Shown one piece after another: positions 33,322 to 42,665 of a DNA stretch of 64,000 nucleotides; position 1 is the stretch's first letter; the number at the start of each line of letters is the position of its first letter. The DNA is from Micromonospora_G sp044458865 (lineage in GTDB: Bacteria > Actinomycetota > Actinomycetes > Mycobacteriales > Micromonosporaceae): NCBI RefSeq assembly GCF_044458865.1, contig NZ_JBITIH010000002.1, forward strand, positions 124,001 to 188,000. The letters are read 5' to 3'. The notes below the pieces were generated by a model, which saw only the letters and a program-made list of their open reading frames with translations, ran no database searches and was not told the origin of the DNA. A program made the translations under genes and the position numbers.

Positions 33322-34770
33322 ATGCCGGCGACCGTCGGGAGACGGCTGGACCGACTCGACCCAGTCCGCCGTGCCACTCGTGGCATCGATCGTAAAACCG
33401 CTGCCCGGTTCGGCATCATCGCCGCCGTCTGGTACGCTGCCTGGCTCGCCATCGACGTTTTCGGACGCCCGTACAACTTCTTCGACATGCGCATCTACCA
33501 CGGCGCGGTCGTCTGGTGGGCCAGCGGCAACGACATCTACACCTTCATCGCGCCGATGACCACGCTCGGCTTCACCTATCCACCGTTCGCGGCGCTGATG
33601 ATGCTGCCGATGGCGTGGTTCCCGGTGGGCGTCGCCGGTTGGCTGAACGTCCTCGCCAGCATCGCCGTACTCGCGGTCGTACTGACCGCCCTCTTGCGAC
33701 CGATCGCCGAACGGCTCGGCGGATCGCTCTGGTTCGTCGTCGGCATCGCCGTCCCGCTCGCGGTGGCCATCGAGCCGGTCCGGGAGACCCTCGGCTACGG
33801 GCAGGTCAACCTGCTCCTCTTCGGGCTCATCATCGCCGACCTGGTGGCACTGCGCTGGCGGGCTCACCGGGGAACCCGTCAGGGCCGGGCGGACCGTCCA
33901 CTGCGCCGGTTCTTCTTCAGCGGCGCCTGGGCCGGGGTCGGCATCGGGCTGGCCACCTCGGTCAAGCTCACCCCGGCGCTGTTCATCTTCTACCTGCTGG
34001 TAACCCGTCAGTGGCGGGCCGCGATGACCGCGATCGGCACCACCATCGCCGTCACCCTCGGAACCTTCGCCATCGCCGGCCGCGAGTCGATGAGCTACTT
34101 CACCGGAGTGCTCTGGCAGACCGAGCGGGTCGGCGCGGCGGACATGACGCCGAACCAGTCGCTGGCCGGCGTACTCGCCCGCCTCTACGACTCGATCGAG
34201 ACGCCGGGACTGCTCTGGCTCTCGTTCGCCCTGGTCATCCTCGCCATCGGGCTCTCCCGGGCGGCGAACGCACACGCCGACGGCGACGAACTGACCGCGT
34301 TCACCCTGGTCGGTCTGACCACCAATGTGATCAGTCCGATCTCCTGGTCACACCACCTGGTCTGGGTGCTGCCGGCAATCATCGTGCTCGCCGACACCGC
34401 GCTGCGTCGTCGACGCGCCAGCCGTGGCCTGCTGGACCGGATCGGTCCGCCGGCCGGCATCAACTCGGTCGGCCTCGTCGGGCTCCGGTCACCGATCTGG
34501 TTCCCCACCCTGACCGGACTCCGGCACGCTGTGGCGGCGGTCAGTCTCTACCTGCTCTTCGTGATCTCGCCGATCTGGCCGTACGAGCACAAGCTCCCCG
34601 AGGTCTCGCACTACCAGGACGGCTTCTTCGGCGCGTTGATGGAGAACTCCCTGGCGCTGGCGTTGATCGTGCTGGTGGCGACCCTGCCCTGGCGCCCCGG
34701 CGCCGAGCCCGCCTTCTACACCGAACGGCGCCGGCTCGACCGCCTCCCGCTCTACAACCGGCCGCGCTGA
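33322..34770 (+). CDS. GT87-type alpha-mannosyltransferase-like membrane protein
   Basis: 482 residues from ATG 33322. Multi-pass GT-C protein (about 10-12 helices). FFDMRIYHGAVVWWASGNDIYTF holds the first-loop Asp expected for GT-C catalysis; GYGQVNLLLFGLI, TSVKLTPALFIFYLL and ISPISWSHHLVWVLP are hallmarks of DUF2029/GT87 polyprenyl-phosphate-mannose-dependent enzymes such as PimE. It probably adds mannose to a lipid or glycan outside the membrane. The 241-base upstream region has no gene; an A/T-richer stretch (33160-33230) may hold the promoter. Confidence 0.87.
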   Translation: MPATVGRRLDRLDPVRRATRGIDRKTAARFGIIAAVWYAAWLAIDVFGRPYNFFDMRIYHGAVVWWASGNDIYTFIAPMTTLGFTYPPFAALMMLPMAWFPVGVAGWLNVLASIAVLAVVLTALLRPIAERLGGSLWFVVGIAVPLAVAIEPVRETLGYGQVNLLLFGLIIADLVALRWRAHRGTRQGRADRPLRRFFFSGAWAGVGIGLATSVKLTPALFIFYLLVTRQWRAAMTAIGTTIAVTLGTFAIAGRESMSYFTGVLWQTERVGAADMTPNQSLAGVLARLYDSIETPGLLWLSFALVILAIGLSRAANAHADGDELTAFTLVGLTTNVISPISWSHHLVWVLPAIIVLADTALRRRRASRGLLDRIGPPAGINSVGLVGLRSPIWFPTLTGLRHAVAAVSLYLLFVISPIWPYEHKLPEVSHYQDGFFGALMENSLALALIVLVATLPWRPGAEPAFYTERRRLDRLPLYNRPR

Positions 34771-34786
34771 GCCGGGTCGGCCGACG

Positions 34787-35224
34787 TCAGGGGCAGTTGA
34801 CCCACTCCTCGGTGCCATCGGCGAAGACCTGCCGCTTCCAGATCGGCAACCGGGCCTTGACCTCGTCCACCAGCCGGGCGCAGGCGGCGAAGGCAGCCGC
34901 CCGGTGGGCGGTGCTCACCGCCGCCACCAGGGCCGCGTCGCCGATGGCCAGCGGCCCGATCCGGTGCGAGACGGCGACCGCGTACACGTCCGGGTCGGCG
35001 GCGATCTCGGCGGCCACCGAACGGAGCACGTCGAGCGCGCTCGGGTGACCCTCGTACTCCAGGCTGGTGACCGCACGGCCGTGGTCGTGGTCCCGGACCA
35101 CACCCTGGAAGGAGACGACCGCGCCGGCACGGGGGTCGGCGACCGCCGCCTCGTGCGCGGCGAGGTCGAGTGGTTCGCTGGTGACCGCCACCTCGGTCAC
35201 ACCCGTGGTAGTCGGTGCGCTCAC
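34787..35224 (-). CDS. moaE: Molybdopterin synthase large subunit
   Basis: 145 residues from GTG 35224. Conserved parts: GAVVSFQGVVRDHDHGR, LEYEGHPSA, VSHRIGPLAIGDAALV and the catalytic-site LPIWKRQVFADGTEEWV. With MoaD it converts cPMP to molybdopterin. Last gene of a four-gene minus-strand group; 37 bases after moeA. Confidence 0.96.
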   Translation of the reverse strand: MSAPTTTGVTEVAVTSEPLDLAAHEAAVADPRAGAVVSFQGVVRDHDHGRAVTSLEYEGHPSALDVLRSVAAEIAADPDVYAVAVSHRIGPLAIGDAALVAAVSTAHRAAAFAACARLVDEVKARLPIWKRQVFADGTEEWVNCP

Positions 35225-35261
35225 GGCGCCCACCTTTCCGTACGTGGCCGAGGGGCCGAGG

Positions 35262-36515
35262 TCATGATCCCACCGAGGGCAACAACGGCAACGGTACGAG
35301 CGGCACCCGTGCCCCCGCCTCACCCGTGCCACCGGGCTCGATCACCGCGAACCCGTCCGCTCGTGCCAGCCCGCGCAGCATCGCCGAGCCGACGTGCCGG
35401 ACCGGACGGGCGGTGCCGAGCACCGGGTCGACCCGGACCAGGGCCAGATGTGTGTAGTCCCCCCGCCCGGCGACCGGTTCGTCCAGGGTGACGTACGGCA
35501 GCAGCGGCATCGGCCGCCCCTGCAACCCGGCGAGCAGCGGCGCCACCAGCGAGACCAGGGCGACGATCGCGGACTGCGGGTTGCCCGGCAGCCCGGCGAC
35601 GTAACGGTTACGCCCGTCCGGCCCGGTCACCCGGGCGAGCAGCATCGGAAAGCCGGGACGGACCGCGACGGTGTTGACCACGTAGTCGGCGCCGAGTTCG
35701 GCGAGCGCCGGATGCAGGTGGTCGACCGGGCCGTGCATGGTCCCGCCGGTGGTGCAGACCAGGTCGGCGCCGGCCAGCGCCGTACGCAACGCCGCCACGT
35801 GCGCGGAGAGCGTGTCTGCCACAGGTCCGATCACGTCCGTGGGCGCGACCCTGGCACCGTAGCGCCGCAACCAGGCCGGCACCGCCGGTCCCAACGCGTC
35901 GCGGACCTGACCGGCCTGCGGTGGCCCGGCGGTGAGCAGTTCGTCGCCGAAGACCAGCAGGGCGGCCCGTGGCGCCGGACGCACCCGCAGCCGGTCGTAG
36001 CCGCAGGAGGCGGCCAACCCGATCACGCCGGGTCCGACCGGGGTGCCGGCCGGAAGCAGTTCCTCACCGGCGTACGCCTCCTCACCGGGGGAACGCCACT
36101 CCGGCGTGGTACGGGGTGTGCCCGCCACCCGGCCGTCGTCCGTACGGGTCGACTCCTCGATCCGTAGGACCTCGTCGGCGCCGTCCGGCAGCATGGCCCC
36201 GGTGGCGATCTCGACCGCCGTACCGTTCTCGGGCAGCGGCGGTGGGGTGCCGCCGGCGAGCACCCGCCCGACCACCCGCCACGGGCCGGCACCCCGGACC
36301 GCCCAACCGTCCACGCTGGAGGTGGGGAAGGCGGGTAGATCGGTCAGCGTGGTGAGCGGTTCGGCCAGGGTCAGGCCGTCCGCCTCGGGCAACGGTAGGT
36401 CCTCGGGGGCGAGGGCGTCCGCCTGACCCGCCGCGTACACCTGGTCACGTGCCGTTGCCCAGTCGACCGGGGGGCGCTGGATGCTCTCCGTGGTGACAGC
36501 GGGTTCGACGCTCAC
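35262..36515 (-). CDS. moeA: Molybdopterin molybdenumtransferase
   Basis: 417 residues from GTG 36515, with GAGGGCGG upstream. Inserts molybdate into adenylylated molybdopterin. Visible: SSVDGWAVRGAG, EIATGAMLPDGADEVLR (GAxxPxGAD motif), TGGTMHGPVDHL, VAVRPGFPML and GLPGNPQSAIVAL, the last a MoeA signature. LLPYVTLDEPVAGRGDYTHLALVRVD is the C-terminal domain IV. Some sites seem shifted from textbook forms, but all domains are there. The 115-base leader separates it from mogA. Confidence 0.95.
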   Translation of the reverse strand: MSVEPAVTTESIQRPPVDWATARDQVYAAGQADALAPEDLPLPEADGLTLAEPLTTLTDLPAFPTSSVDGWAVRGAGPWRVVGRVLAGGTPPPLPENGTAVEIATGAMLPDGADEVLRIEESTRTDDGRVAGTPRTTPEWRSPGEEAYAGEELLPAGTPVGPGVIGLAASCGYDRLRVRPAPRAALLVFGDELLTAGPPQAGQVRDALGPAVPAWLRRYGARVAPTDVIGPVADTLSAHVAALRTALAGADLVCTTGGTMHGPVDHLHPALAELGADYVVNTVAVRPGFPMLLARVTGPDGRNRYVAGLPGNPQSAIVALVSLVAPLLAGLQGRPMPLLPYVTLDEPVAGRGDYTHLALVRVDPVLGTARPVRHVGSAMLRGLARADGFAVIEPGGTGEAGARVPLVPLPLLPSVGS

Positions 36516-36630
36516 CGGGCCGCCCTCGGCAGGCTCTTCTTGGCACGCACCGATCGAGTTTTCGCGCTCACCGATCGAGCCTATCGCCGCGCGCCGCCGA
36601 GTTGGTCCCCGTCGAGCCGTCCGGGTCGGT

Positions 36631-37113
36631 TCAGCCCGGCTGCGGGTGGTCACCGCCGCGGAGTTGGTCGATGGTGTGCACCAGGATCGGGCCGAGCACG
36701 GCGAGCCCGTCCTTCGCGCCGCCGGTCGATCCGGGCAGGTTGACCACCAGCATCCGCCCGGCCACTCCGGCCAGCCCCCGGGAGAGAGCGGCGGTCGGCA
36801 CGGTCGCCCGGCTGTGCGCGCGGATCGCCTCGGCGATGCCGGGGATCTCGTAGTCCAGCACCCCATGGGTCATCTCCGGGGTGCGGTCGGTCGGTGTGAT
36901 GCCGGTCCCGCCGCTGGTCAGTACGACGTCCACCCCGTCGGCCAGGGCCTGGCGCAGTGCGGTCGCGACCGGCTCGCCGTCGGGCACCACGACCGGCTCG
37001 TCGACTTCGCAGCCCAGCTCACGCAGGCCGGCCACGAGTCGGGGGCCACTGGTGTCGGCGTACACCCCGGCAGCGGCACGATTGGAGGCGACCACCACCC
37101 TGGCGCGGATCAC
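36631..37113 (-). CDS. mogA: Molybdopterin adenylyltransferase
   Basis: 160 residues from GTG 37113, overlapping the moaC stop in GTGA and with GGAGG inside moaC. Adenylylates molybdopterin before metal insertion by MoeA. Motifs: VVVASNRAAAGVYADTSGP, VVLTSGGTGITPTDRTPEM (substrate-binding GGTG) and VNLPGSTGGAKDGL. It could equally be called MoaB; in actinobacteria the two names are used for the same enzyme type. Confidence 0.93.
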   Translation of the reverse strand: MIRARVVVASNRAAAGVYADTSGPRLVAGLRELGCEVDEPVVVPDGEPVATALRQALADGVDVVLTSGGTGITPTDRTPEMTHGVLDYEIPGIAEAIRAHSRATVPTAALSRGLAGVAGRMLVVNLPGSTGGAKDGLAVLGPILVHTIDQLRGGDHPQPG

Positions 37114-37601
37114 GAGCGGTCCTCCGGTCGGTTCCAGTCCCCGGTCTTGCCACCTTCCTTGCGCAGCACCCGTACGTGTTCCAGGGAGGCAGCCGGGTCG
37201 ACCGCCTTGACCATGTCGATCAGGGCGAGTCCGGCGGTGGCCACGGCGGTCAACGCCTCCATCTCCACGCCGGTCCGGTCGGCGGTGCGCACGGTCGCGG
37301 TTATCTCCACCGTCGTGTCTCCTGGTCGGAGGTCGACGGTGACGCCGTGCAACGCGATCGGGTGACAGAGCGGGATCAGGTCCGGCGTCCGCTTTGCACC
37401 CATGATGCCGGCCAGCCGTCCCACGGCCAGGGCGTCTCCCTTGGGTAGTCCGTCCTGGCGGAGCAGTTCGACCACCTCCGCGGTGGTCTGGAGTCGACCG
37501 GCGGCGACGGCGCGGCGGCCGGTAACCGACTTGTCCGAGACGTCGACCATCCGGGCAGCCCCGGCCCGGTCGACGTGGGTGAGGTGCTCCGAGGTGGTCA
37601 C
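37110..37601 (-). CDS. moaC: Cyclic pyranopterin monophosphate synthase
   Basis: 163 residues from GTG 37601. Converts the MoaA product to cPMP. LTHVDRAGAARMVDVSDK, MGAKRTPDLIPLCHPIAL, GVEMEALTAVATAGLALIDMVKAVD (catalytic Lys region) and the C-terminal LRKEGGKTGDW are all canonical. First gene of moaC-mogA-moeA-moaE. Confidence 0.97.
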   Translation of the reverse strand: MTTSEHLTHVDRAGAARMVDVSDKSVTGRRAVAAGRLQTTAEVVELLRQDGLPKGDALAVGRLAGIMGAKRTPDLIPLCHPIALHGVTVDLRPGDTTVEITATVRTADRTGVEMEALTAVATAGLALIDMVKAVDPAASLEHVRVLRKEGGKTGDWNRPEDRS

Positions 37602-37669
37602 GCCGCGAGCCTATCGACCATCGCCGTCCAGTCGCGACCGTGCGCGGTCCGCGCCGTGCCGGACAGGAC

Positions 37670-37769
37670 GGAGAGCCGTGCCCGGGCAGCCGGCGGAGAC
37701 CCATGCCCGGGCAAGCCGGCGGAGAGCTATGCCCGGACGGCCCACGGAGAGCCGTGCCGGCGGAGAGCG
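37670..37769. repeat. Tandem repeat, about 25 bp, 3.5 copies
   Basis: Units start at 37670, 37695, 37721 and 37746, each beginning GGAGA and carrying a GTGCCCGGGCAGCCGGC-like core (25, 26, 25 and 16 bases, then a further GGAGAGCG). They lie about 70 bases upstream of moaC in non-coding DNA. Confidence 0.8.
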
Positions 37770-38323
37770 TCGCGGGCCGAAAATTGACTGGGCCGCCGAA
37801 TCGAGGGAACATCCGCCGATGACACCCTGGGTGGGATGTCTGGGGGCGGGCCGGCTGCCTGCCCGGGGCGGGCAGGGCCGAACCGATCACCCTGGCCGGG
37901 GCGGGAGTGCGTGGGAGGCTCGACAGCCCTCGCGCGGCGGTGCCTATCGGTCGAGCGGCACTCGTTCTCGATTACGCCGTTCTCAATCGGCAAATAGGAA
38001 ATATGGCGCTGATCCGACGACCTTTATCAGCATTCAGTTTCCATATCAGGACGGAACGTAGCAAACTAGGCGAGGATTAACGGATACTGCGCATATCGAC
38101 ATTTAATGGTCGATATTCCGCTTGCCGGGCCATACGATTCTCCCGTCGAACAGCAACGATCGAAGCGCCGACCCCCTCCCGCTTCATCGGTACGACGAGA
38201 GAGGACACGGACATGCGTGCTACCGACTGGCTCTGAGCAGAGGTACCCGACAACAACTGCGAGTCGTAGGCTGTCGAGACATACCGTCACCAGAGAAATA
38301 CCGAGTGGCGACAAAGGACTGGT
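37770..38323. other. Long intergenic region, AT-richer second half
   Basis: No convincing gene between the tandem repeat and the GGDEF-EAL start. Two short plus-strand frames (38106-38327 and 38122-38337) lack coding character. From 37970 to 38110 the base composition is visibly lower in GC (AAATAGGAAATATGG, TTTCCATATCAGGA, ATATCGACATTTAATGG), typical of promoters or acquired DNA. This is probably the regulatory region of the 38324-43030 operon. Confidence 0.5.
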
Positions 38324-40849
38324 ATGACTCGGACTGAACAGGACGACACTGGGACCGATCGGCGGCTGGTGCTGCTTGTCGGTCTCGTCGTCGTTTCTGC
38401 TGCCATAGCCGCAGTAATCAGCATCCGTGATATATCGACCCACGGAATTCCCACCTTCGACGACCTCGCCACCGCCGCCAAACTGACCTTTCTGGTGGTT
38501 GTCGGCGCAACGGTCAGCGTGCGGATACGAATCCGCTCGACCCCGCACGGCATCTCCTGGACCGAGGTCGCCGTCCTCGCCGGCCTCGCGTTCGCCCCCA
38601 CTCCCTGGGTCATCCTCTGCACCGGACTCGGCGTGGGCATCGCCCGGGCAATCGTCCGGCTCGCCCCACTCAAACTCGCCTTCGGCGTCGCGAAGGACAT
38701 GCTGCTCGCCACCGCGGCCGGACTGGTGTTCCTGGGCCTGGGCTGGTCCTGGTCGGACGAGCAACCGCTCTCCGAGCGGATCGTGCCGCTGATCGCCGCG
38801 TACCTGGTGGTGGTCGTGCTCGACGAGGCGCTGACCCTGCCCGTGATCTCGCTCGCCAGCCGGGTCAGCCTCAGCAAGCTCTTCTCCCGCCACTGGGACC
38901 TCCGGCTCGCCAGCGGTATCGCCCGCCTCCTGGTGGTGGGGTCCATCGTGCTGATCCTCCAGGCCGACAAGAGCCTGTTGTTGATCATCCCACCACTGGT
39001 GCTCAGCCTGCACCTCGCCTACTCGTCCCGACTGCGCAGCCGGGTCGAACGCGACGCCTGGCAGCAGTTGGCGCGGGCAACCGACGCGCTCAACGACGTC
39101 GACCTCGACCAGGTCCTCCGCACCGCCGTACAGAGTGCGGCCGACCTGTTCAACGCCGACCAGGTCGAGGTCACCCGACACGACGGTGGACGGACGGTAC
39201 GGGGCGACAGCACCACCATCACCCTCGACGGCCCCACCGACGAGCCGCTACCCAGCACCGGAACCACCATCACCACCCCGCTCCAGGGGCACGACGGTGT
39301 GGAGATCGGGCTGCTCCACCTCTGGTTCCCCGGCCCGATCCAGCTCTCCGAACGGGAGCGGTACACCCTGCGTACGTTCGCCTCGGCGCTCTGCACCGCG
39401 ATCCGGAACGCAACCGCGTACGCGGAACTGACCCGGGTCGCCGACGAACACGCGCACGCCGCGTCACACGACGTACTCACCGGCCTGGCGAACCGACGCC
39501 ATCTACTGGAACGGGGCACCGAACAGTTGGACCGGCGGCACGCCGACGGCCTCGCCGCGGTGCTGCTGATCGACCTCAACCACTTCAAAGAGGTCAACGA
39601 CACGCTCGGGCACCCCTCGGGCGACCGCGTCCTGATCGCGGTGGCCGACCGGCTGCGGGCGGTCGCCGGCCCCGACGACCTTGTCGCCCGGCTCGGCGGT
39701 GACGAGTTCGCCATCCTCATCAGCGGCCTGCCCGCCCCGGCAGTCGCCACCCACCGGGCCGAGAGGCTGCTCGCCGCGCTCCACGAACCGATCGAGCTGG
39801 ACGGCATGCGGATCAGCGTCGAGGCCAGCGGCGGAATCGCGGTCGCCCCCGGCGCCGGTGGGATGCCCGAGCTGCTGCGCCGCGCCGACGTCGCGATGTA
39901 CCAGGCCAAACGCGCCGGGCTGCGGCTCACCAGCTACGCGGCCAGCCGGGACACCGCCGACGTCGGCCGCCTCACCCTCAGCGGAGACCTCTCCCGCGCG
40001 GTGGCCGAACGCGAGTTCACCGTCGACTTCCAACCGATCGTCGACCTCTGCACCGGCGCCGTCGTCGCGGCCGAGGCACTGGCCCGCTGGCAACACCCCA
40101 CCCACGGCACCATCGACCCGCTGCGGTTCCTCGACGCGGTCGAGCGATCCGGCCTCCTGCCCGCCTTCACCGGCGCCGTCCTCGACCAGTCGATCGTCGC
40201 CGCCGACGAATGGCAGGCGGCCGGCTTCGACCTGACCGTGGCGGTGAACGTCTCGCCCCGCAGCCTGCTCGACGCGAGCTTCCCCAGGGTCGTACTCGAC
40301 CGGCTCGAATCGCACGGCCTGCCGCCCGAACGGCTGGTCCTGGAACTCACCGAGAACCTGACACTCAGCCAGCTAGAGGTCGTCGACCGAGTCCTCGGCC
40401 AGCTCCGCGACGCGGGCGTACGGCTCGCCCTCGACGACTTCGGCACCGGCTACTCGTCGCTCTCGGTCCTCTCCCGGATCCCGGTCCACGAGCTGAAGAT
40501 CGACCGTACGTTCGTCATGGCGATGGAGACCTCCGCCGAGGCGGTCGCCGTGATCCGCTCCACCGTCGACCTCGGGCGCAGTCTCGACCTGCTGGTCATA
40601 GCCGAGGGGGTGGAGAGCGAGCCGCAACGGCGGGCCCTGTGGGAGTTGGGCTGCACCGCAGGGCAGGGTCACCTCTTCGCCCGGCCGATGGCGGCGACCC
40701 GGATGCTCGCCGCGCTCCGAAGGGGGGCCGACGGCCGGTCGGGAACGCTCGCCCAGCCGCTGCACGACGAGGGTTCGGTGATCCGGCTGTCCCCGGGTCG
40801 ACGTACCGGCCTGCGACACACGGACCGTCTGCCACACTTGCCCGCGTGA
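38324..40849 (+). CDS. GGDEF-EAL cyclic-di-GMP turnover protein
   Basis: 841 residues from ATG 38324 (AAAGGA upstream). Six or seven N-terminal transmembrane segments (about 15-245) form a MASE-like sensor; a GAF-like segment follows (about 260-375). The GGDEF domain starts HDVLTGLANRRHL and has an intact active site ARLGGDEFAIL near 455; no RxxD inhibitory site was evident just before it. The EAL domain retains AAEALARWQHP, ELTENLTLSQ, DDFGTGYSSLSVL and AEGVE, so both diguanylate cyclase and phosphodiesterase activity are possible. The stop overlaps the next start in GTGA. Confidence 0.95.
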   Translation: MTRTEQDDTGTDRRLVLLVGLVVVSAAIAAVISIRDISTHGIPTFDDLATAAKLTFLVVVGATVSVRIRIRSTPHGISWTEVAVLAGLAFAPTPWVILCTGLGVGIARAIVRLAPLKLAFGVAKDMLLATAAGLVFLGLGWSWSDEQPLSERIVPLIAAYLVVVVLDEALTLPVISLASRVSLSKLFSRHWDLRLASGIARLLVVGSIVLILQADKSLLLIIPPLVLSLHLAYSSRLRSRVERDAWQQLARATDALNDVDLDQVLRTAVQSAADLFNADQVEVTRHDGGRTVRGDSTTITLDGPTDEPLPSTGTTITTPLQGHDGVEIGLLHLWFPGPIQLSERERYTLRTFASALCTAIRNATAYAELTRVADEHAHAASHDVLTGLANRRHLLERGTEQLDRRHADGLAAVLLIDLNHFKEVNDTLGHPSGDRVLIAVADRLRAVAGPDDLVARLGGDEFAILISGLPAPAVATHRAERLLAALHEPIELDGMRISVEASGGIAVAPGAGGMPELLRRADVAMYQAKRAGLRLTSYAASRDTADVGRLTLSGDLSRAVAEREFTVDFQPIVDLCTGAVVAAEALARWQHPTHGTIDPLRFLDAVERSGLLPAFTGAVLDQSIVAADEWQAAGFDLTVAVNVSPRSLLDASFPRVVLDRLESHGLPPERLVLELTENLTLSQLEVVDRVLGQLRDAGVRLALDDFGTGYSSLSVLSRIPVHELKIDRTFVMAMETSAEAVAVIRSTVDLGRSLDLLVIAEGVESEPQRRALWELGCTAGQGHLFARPMAATRMLAALRRGADGRSGTLAQPLHDEGSVIRLSPGRRTGLRHTDRLPHLPA

Positions 40850-42216
40850 TCCCCCAGAACTGGCGAACCCACGGCCGCCGCTTCTGGCACCGGCTCGACT
40901 CCGCCGCCGGCGGGCTCGCCGCCGACCTCGGGCTCTACTCGGCCTCGGCAGTCTTCGCCGCGGTCACCGCCGCCACCTCCACCTTGCTGCCGCACCGTGC
41001 GTGGGGGACGGTCGCCACCGCCGGTTACCTGGTCGCCGCGCTTGTCGTCGTCGGACAGCTCATCTTCCGTCGGCGCGGCTACACCCGGCTGACCGGCACC
41101 GGCGCCCGCGCCGCACTCACCGCGGTGACCTGGACGACCACCGCACTGTTACCGATGGTGTGGCAGAGCGTCGAACGGGCTGCCGGGCGTACCGACCGGG
41201 CGCAGGAGGAGGTTGTCGTGATCGAGCACGCCGGCATCCGGCTCCTCGACCACGGCACCCCGTACCTCGGCCCGGACGCGATCCGGGCACTACCGGCCGG
41301 TGAGCAACTGCTCGGCTACACCCCGTACCAGCCGGGTATGGCCCTGTTCGGCCTGCCCCGAGGGCTCGTCGGCGACATCTGGTGGACCGACGCCCGGATC
41401 TGGTTCGCCGTCGCCACCGCCGCCGCCCTGGTCCTCGCGATCGTCACCGTGCGAGGTGGCGGCGCGGGTCCGCGCCGGCTGGTGTGGTCGGCCGACCAAC
41501 CGCCGCCGGGCACCGCGCGCGACTCGGCCCTGGTACGCGCGGCGCAGCTCGCCACCGTCCTGCCGGTCTGCGCGCTCACCCTCGCCACCGGCGGTGACGA
41601 CCTGCCCGTTCTCGCCCTCTGCCTGCTCGCCCTGACCCTCGCCGCGACCCGACGCTTCGGTGCCGCCGGGGTGGTGATCGGCCTCGCCGGTGCGTTGAAG
41701 CTCTTCGCCTGGCCGGTCGCCCTGGTGCTGATCGCGTACGCGGCGACCCACGGAAGGCGGAAGGCGACGTGGTTCGCGGCCGGGGCGATCGGGCTGCCCG
41801 TGGCCGCGCTGATCCCGGTGCAACTCGTGGACTCGGCGGCGCTGGTGGAGAACGTGTTCCGCTTCCCCCTCGGGCACGGCGTGGTGACCAGCCCCGCACA
41901 GTCGCCCTTCCCCGGCTACCTGATCGCCTCGGCACTGCCCGCCGGTCGGGTGATCGCCGCCGCACTGCTCGTCGCGGCCGGACTCGCGATCGCCGTACGG
42001 TTGCTCCGCCGGCCGCCGCCGACCGCCGCCACAGCCGCCCTGATCTGCGGGTACGGGCTCCTCGCCGCGATCGCCCTGATGCCCTCCACCCGGTTCGGCT
42101 ACCTGCTCTACCCGATCGCGTTCCTGGCCTGGGCGCCCGCCCTGCGGCTCGGAGAGACCCGTTCGGAAGGCGTCGCCGACCCGGCCACCCCGACCACGGC
42201 GGCGACCGGCACATGA
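40846..42216 (+). CDS. Polytopic membrane protein, GT-C/DUF2029-like
   Basis: 456 residues from GTG 40846, overlapping the GGDEF-EAL stop by four bases. About ten hydrophobic segments. HGTPYLGPDAIRALPAG and YTPYQPGMALFGLP are followed by GAAGVVIGLAGALKLFAWPVALVLI and FPGYLIASALPAG, the spacing seen in DUF2029-type glycosyltransferases (the KLFxWP motif). The expected first-loop Asp is less clear than in the 33322 gene, so a transferase role is tentative. Its own stop overlaps fluC1 in ATGA. Confidence 0.75.
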   Translation: MIPQNWRTHGRRFWHRLDSAAGGLAADLGLYSASAVFAAVTAATSTLLPHRAWGTVATAGYLVAALVVVGQLIFRRRGYTRLTGTGARAALTAVTWTTTALLPMVWQSVERAAGRTDRAQEEVVVIEHAGIRLLDHGTPYLGPDAIRALPAGEQLLGYTPYQPGMALFGLPRGLVGDIWWTDARIWFAVATAAALVLAIVTVRGGGAGPRRLVWSADQPPPGTARDSALVRAAQLATVLPVCALTLATGGDDLPVLALCLLALTLAATRRFGAAGVVIGLAGALKLFAWPVALVLIAYAATHGRRKATWFAAGAIGLPVAALIPVQLVDSAALVENVFRFPLGHGVVTSPAQSPFPGYLIASALPAGRVIAAALLVAAGLAIAVRLLRRPPPTAATAALICGYGLLAAIALMPSTRFGYLLYPIAFLAWAPALRLGETRSEGVADPATPTTAATGT

Positions 42217-42665
42217 TCCGCAAGGCGACCGAGCCGCACGGCGGACCCCCATCCGGCGCGCTCCCCAGCGACCGGCTGCCCTGGGATGTGGTCGCGGCGG
42301 TGGCGCTCGGAGGCGCGCTCGGCTCCGCCGCCCGGTACGGCGTGGGCGTGGCCTGGCCAACCCCGCCGGGGCATCTGCCCTGGGCGACCCTGGTCATCAA
42401 CCTGACCGGTAGCGCCCTGCTCGGCGTGCTGATGGGATTCGTCACCGCCCGGATCGCGCCGCATCGGCTGCTCCGCCCCTTCCTCGGCACCGGGGTGCTC
42501 GGCGGGTACACCACGTTCTCCACGTACGCGGTCGAGACCCGTGGCCTACTCGACACCGGACGGCCCCTGCTCGCCGCCGGGTACGTGTTCGGCACCCTGG
42601 CGGGTGCGTTGGCTGCCGTCTGGCTCGGCGGTTGGCTGGTCGCCCGGATCGGGCCGAAACCATGA
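42213..42665 (+). CDS. fluC1: Fluoride channel FluC/CrcB subunit 1
   Basis: 150 residues from ATG 42213. Small four-helix fluoride exporter subunit: ALGGALGSAARYGVG, ATLVINLTGSALLGVLMGF (Asn of the pore) and TGVLGGYTTFSTYAVET (phenylalanine track and Thr/Ser). About 25 extra polar residues precede the first helix. The partner subunit follows with a 4-bp overlap, so a heterodimeric or dual homodimeric channel is expected. Confidence 0.93.
   Translation: MIRKATEPHGGPPSGALPSDRLPWDVVAAVALGGALGSAARYGVGVAWPTPPGHLPWATLVINLTGSALLGVLMGFVTARIAPHRLLRPFLGTGVLGGYTTFSTYAVETRGLLDTGRPLLAAGYVFGTLAGALAAVWLGGWLVARIGPKP

Noticed and set aside
37670..37769. Tandem repeats as a CRISPR array
   Set aside because: Units are contiguous without spacers, they differ from one another and no cas gene is in the window.
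37770..38323. Fluoride riboswitch before the fluC operon
   Set aside because: The conserved fluoride-aptamer sequence was not found here or directly before fluC1.
38106..38337. Two short frames upstream of the GGDEF-EAL gene
   Set aside because: No ribosome binding site, no family features, and they overlap the likely promoter of the operon.
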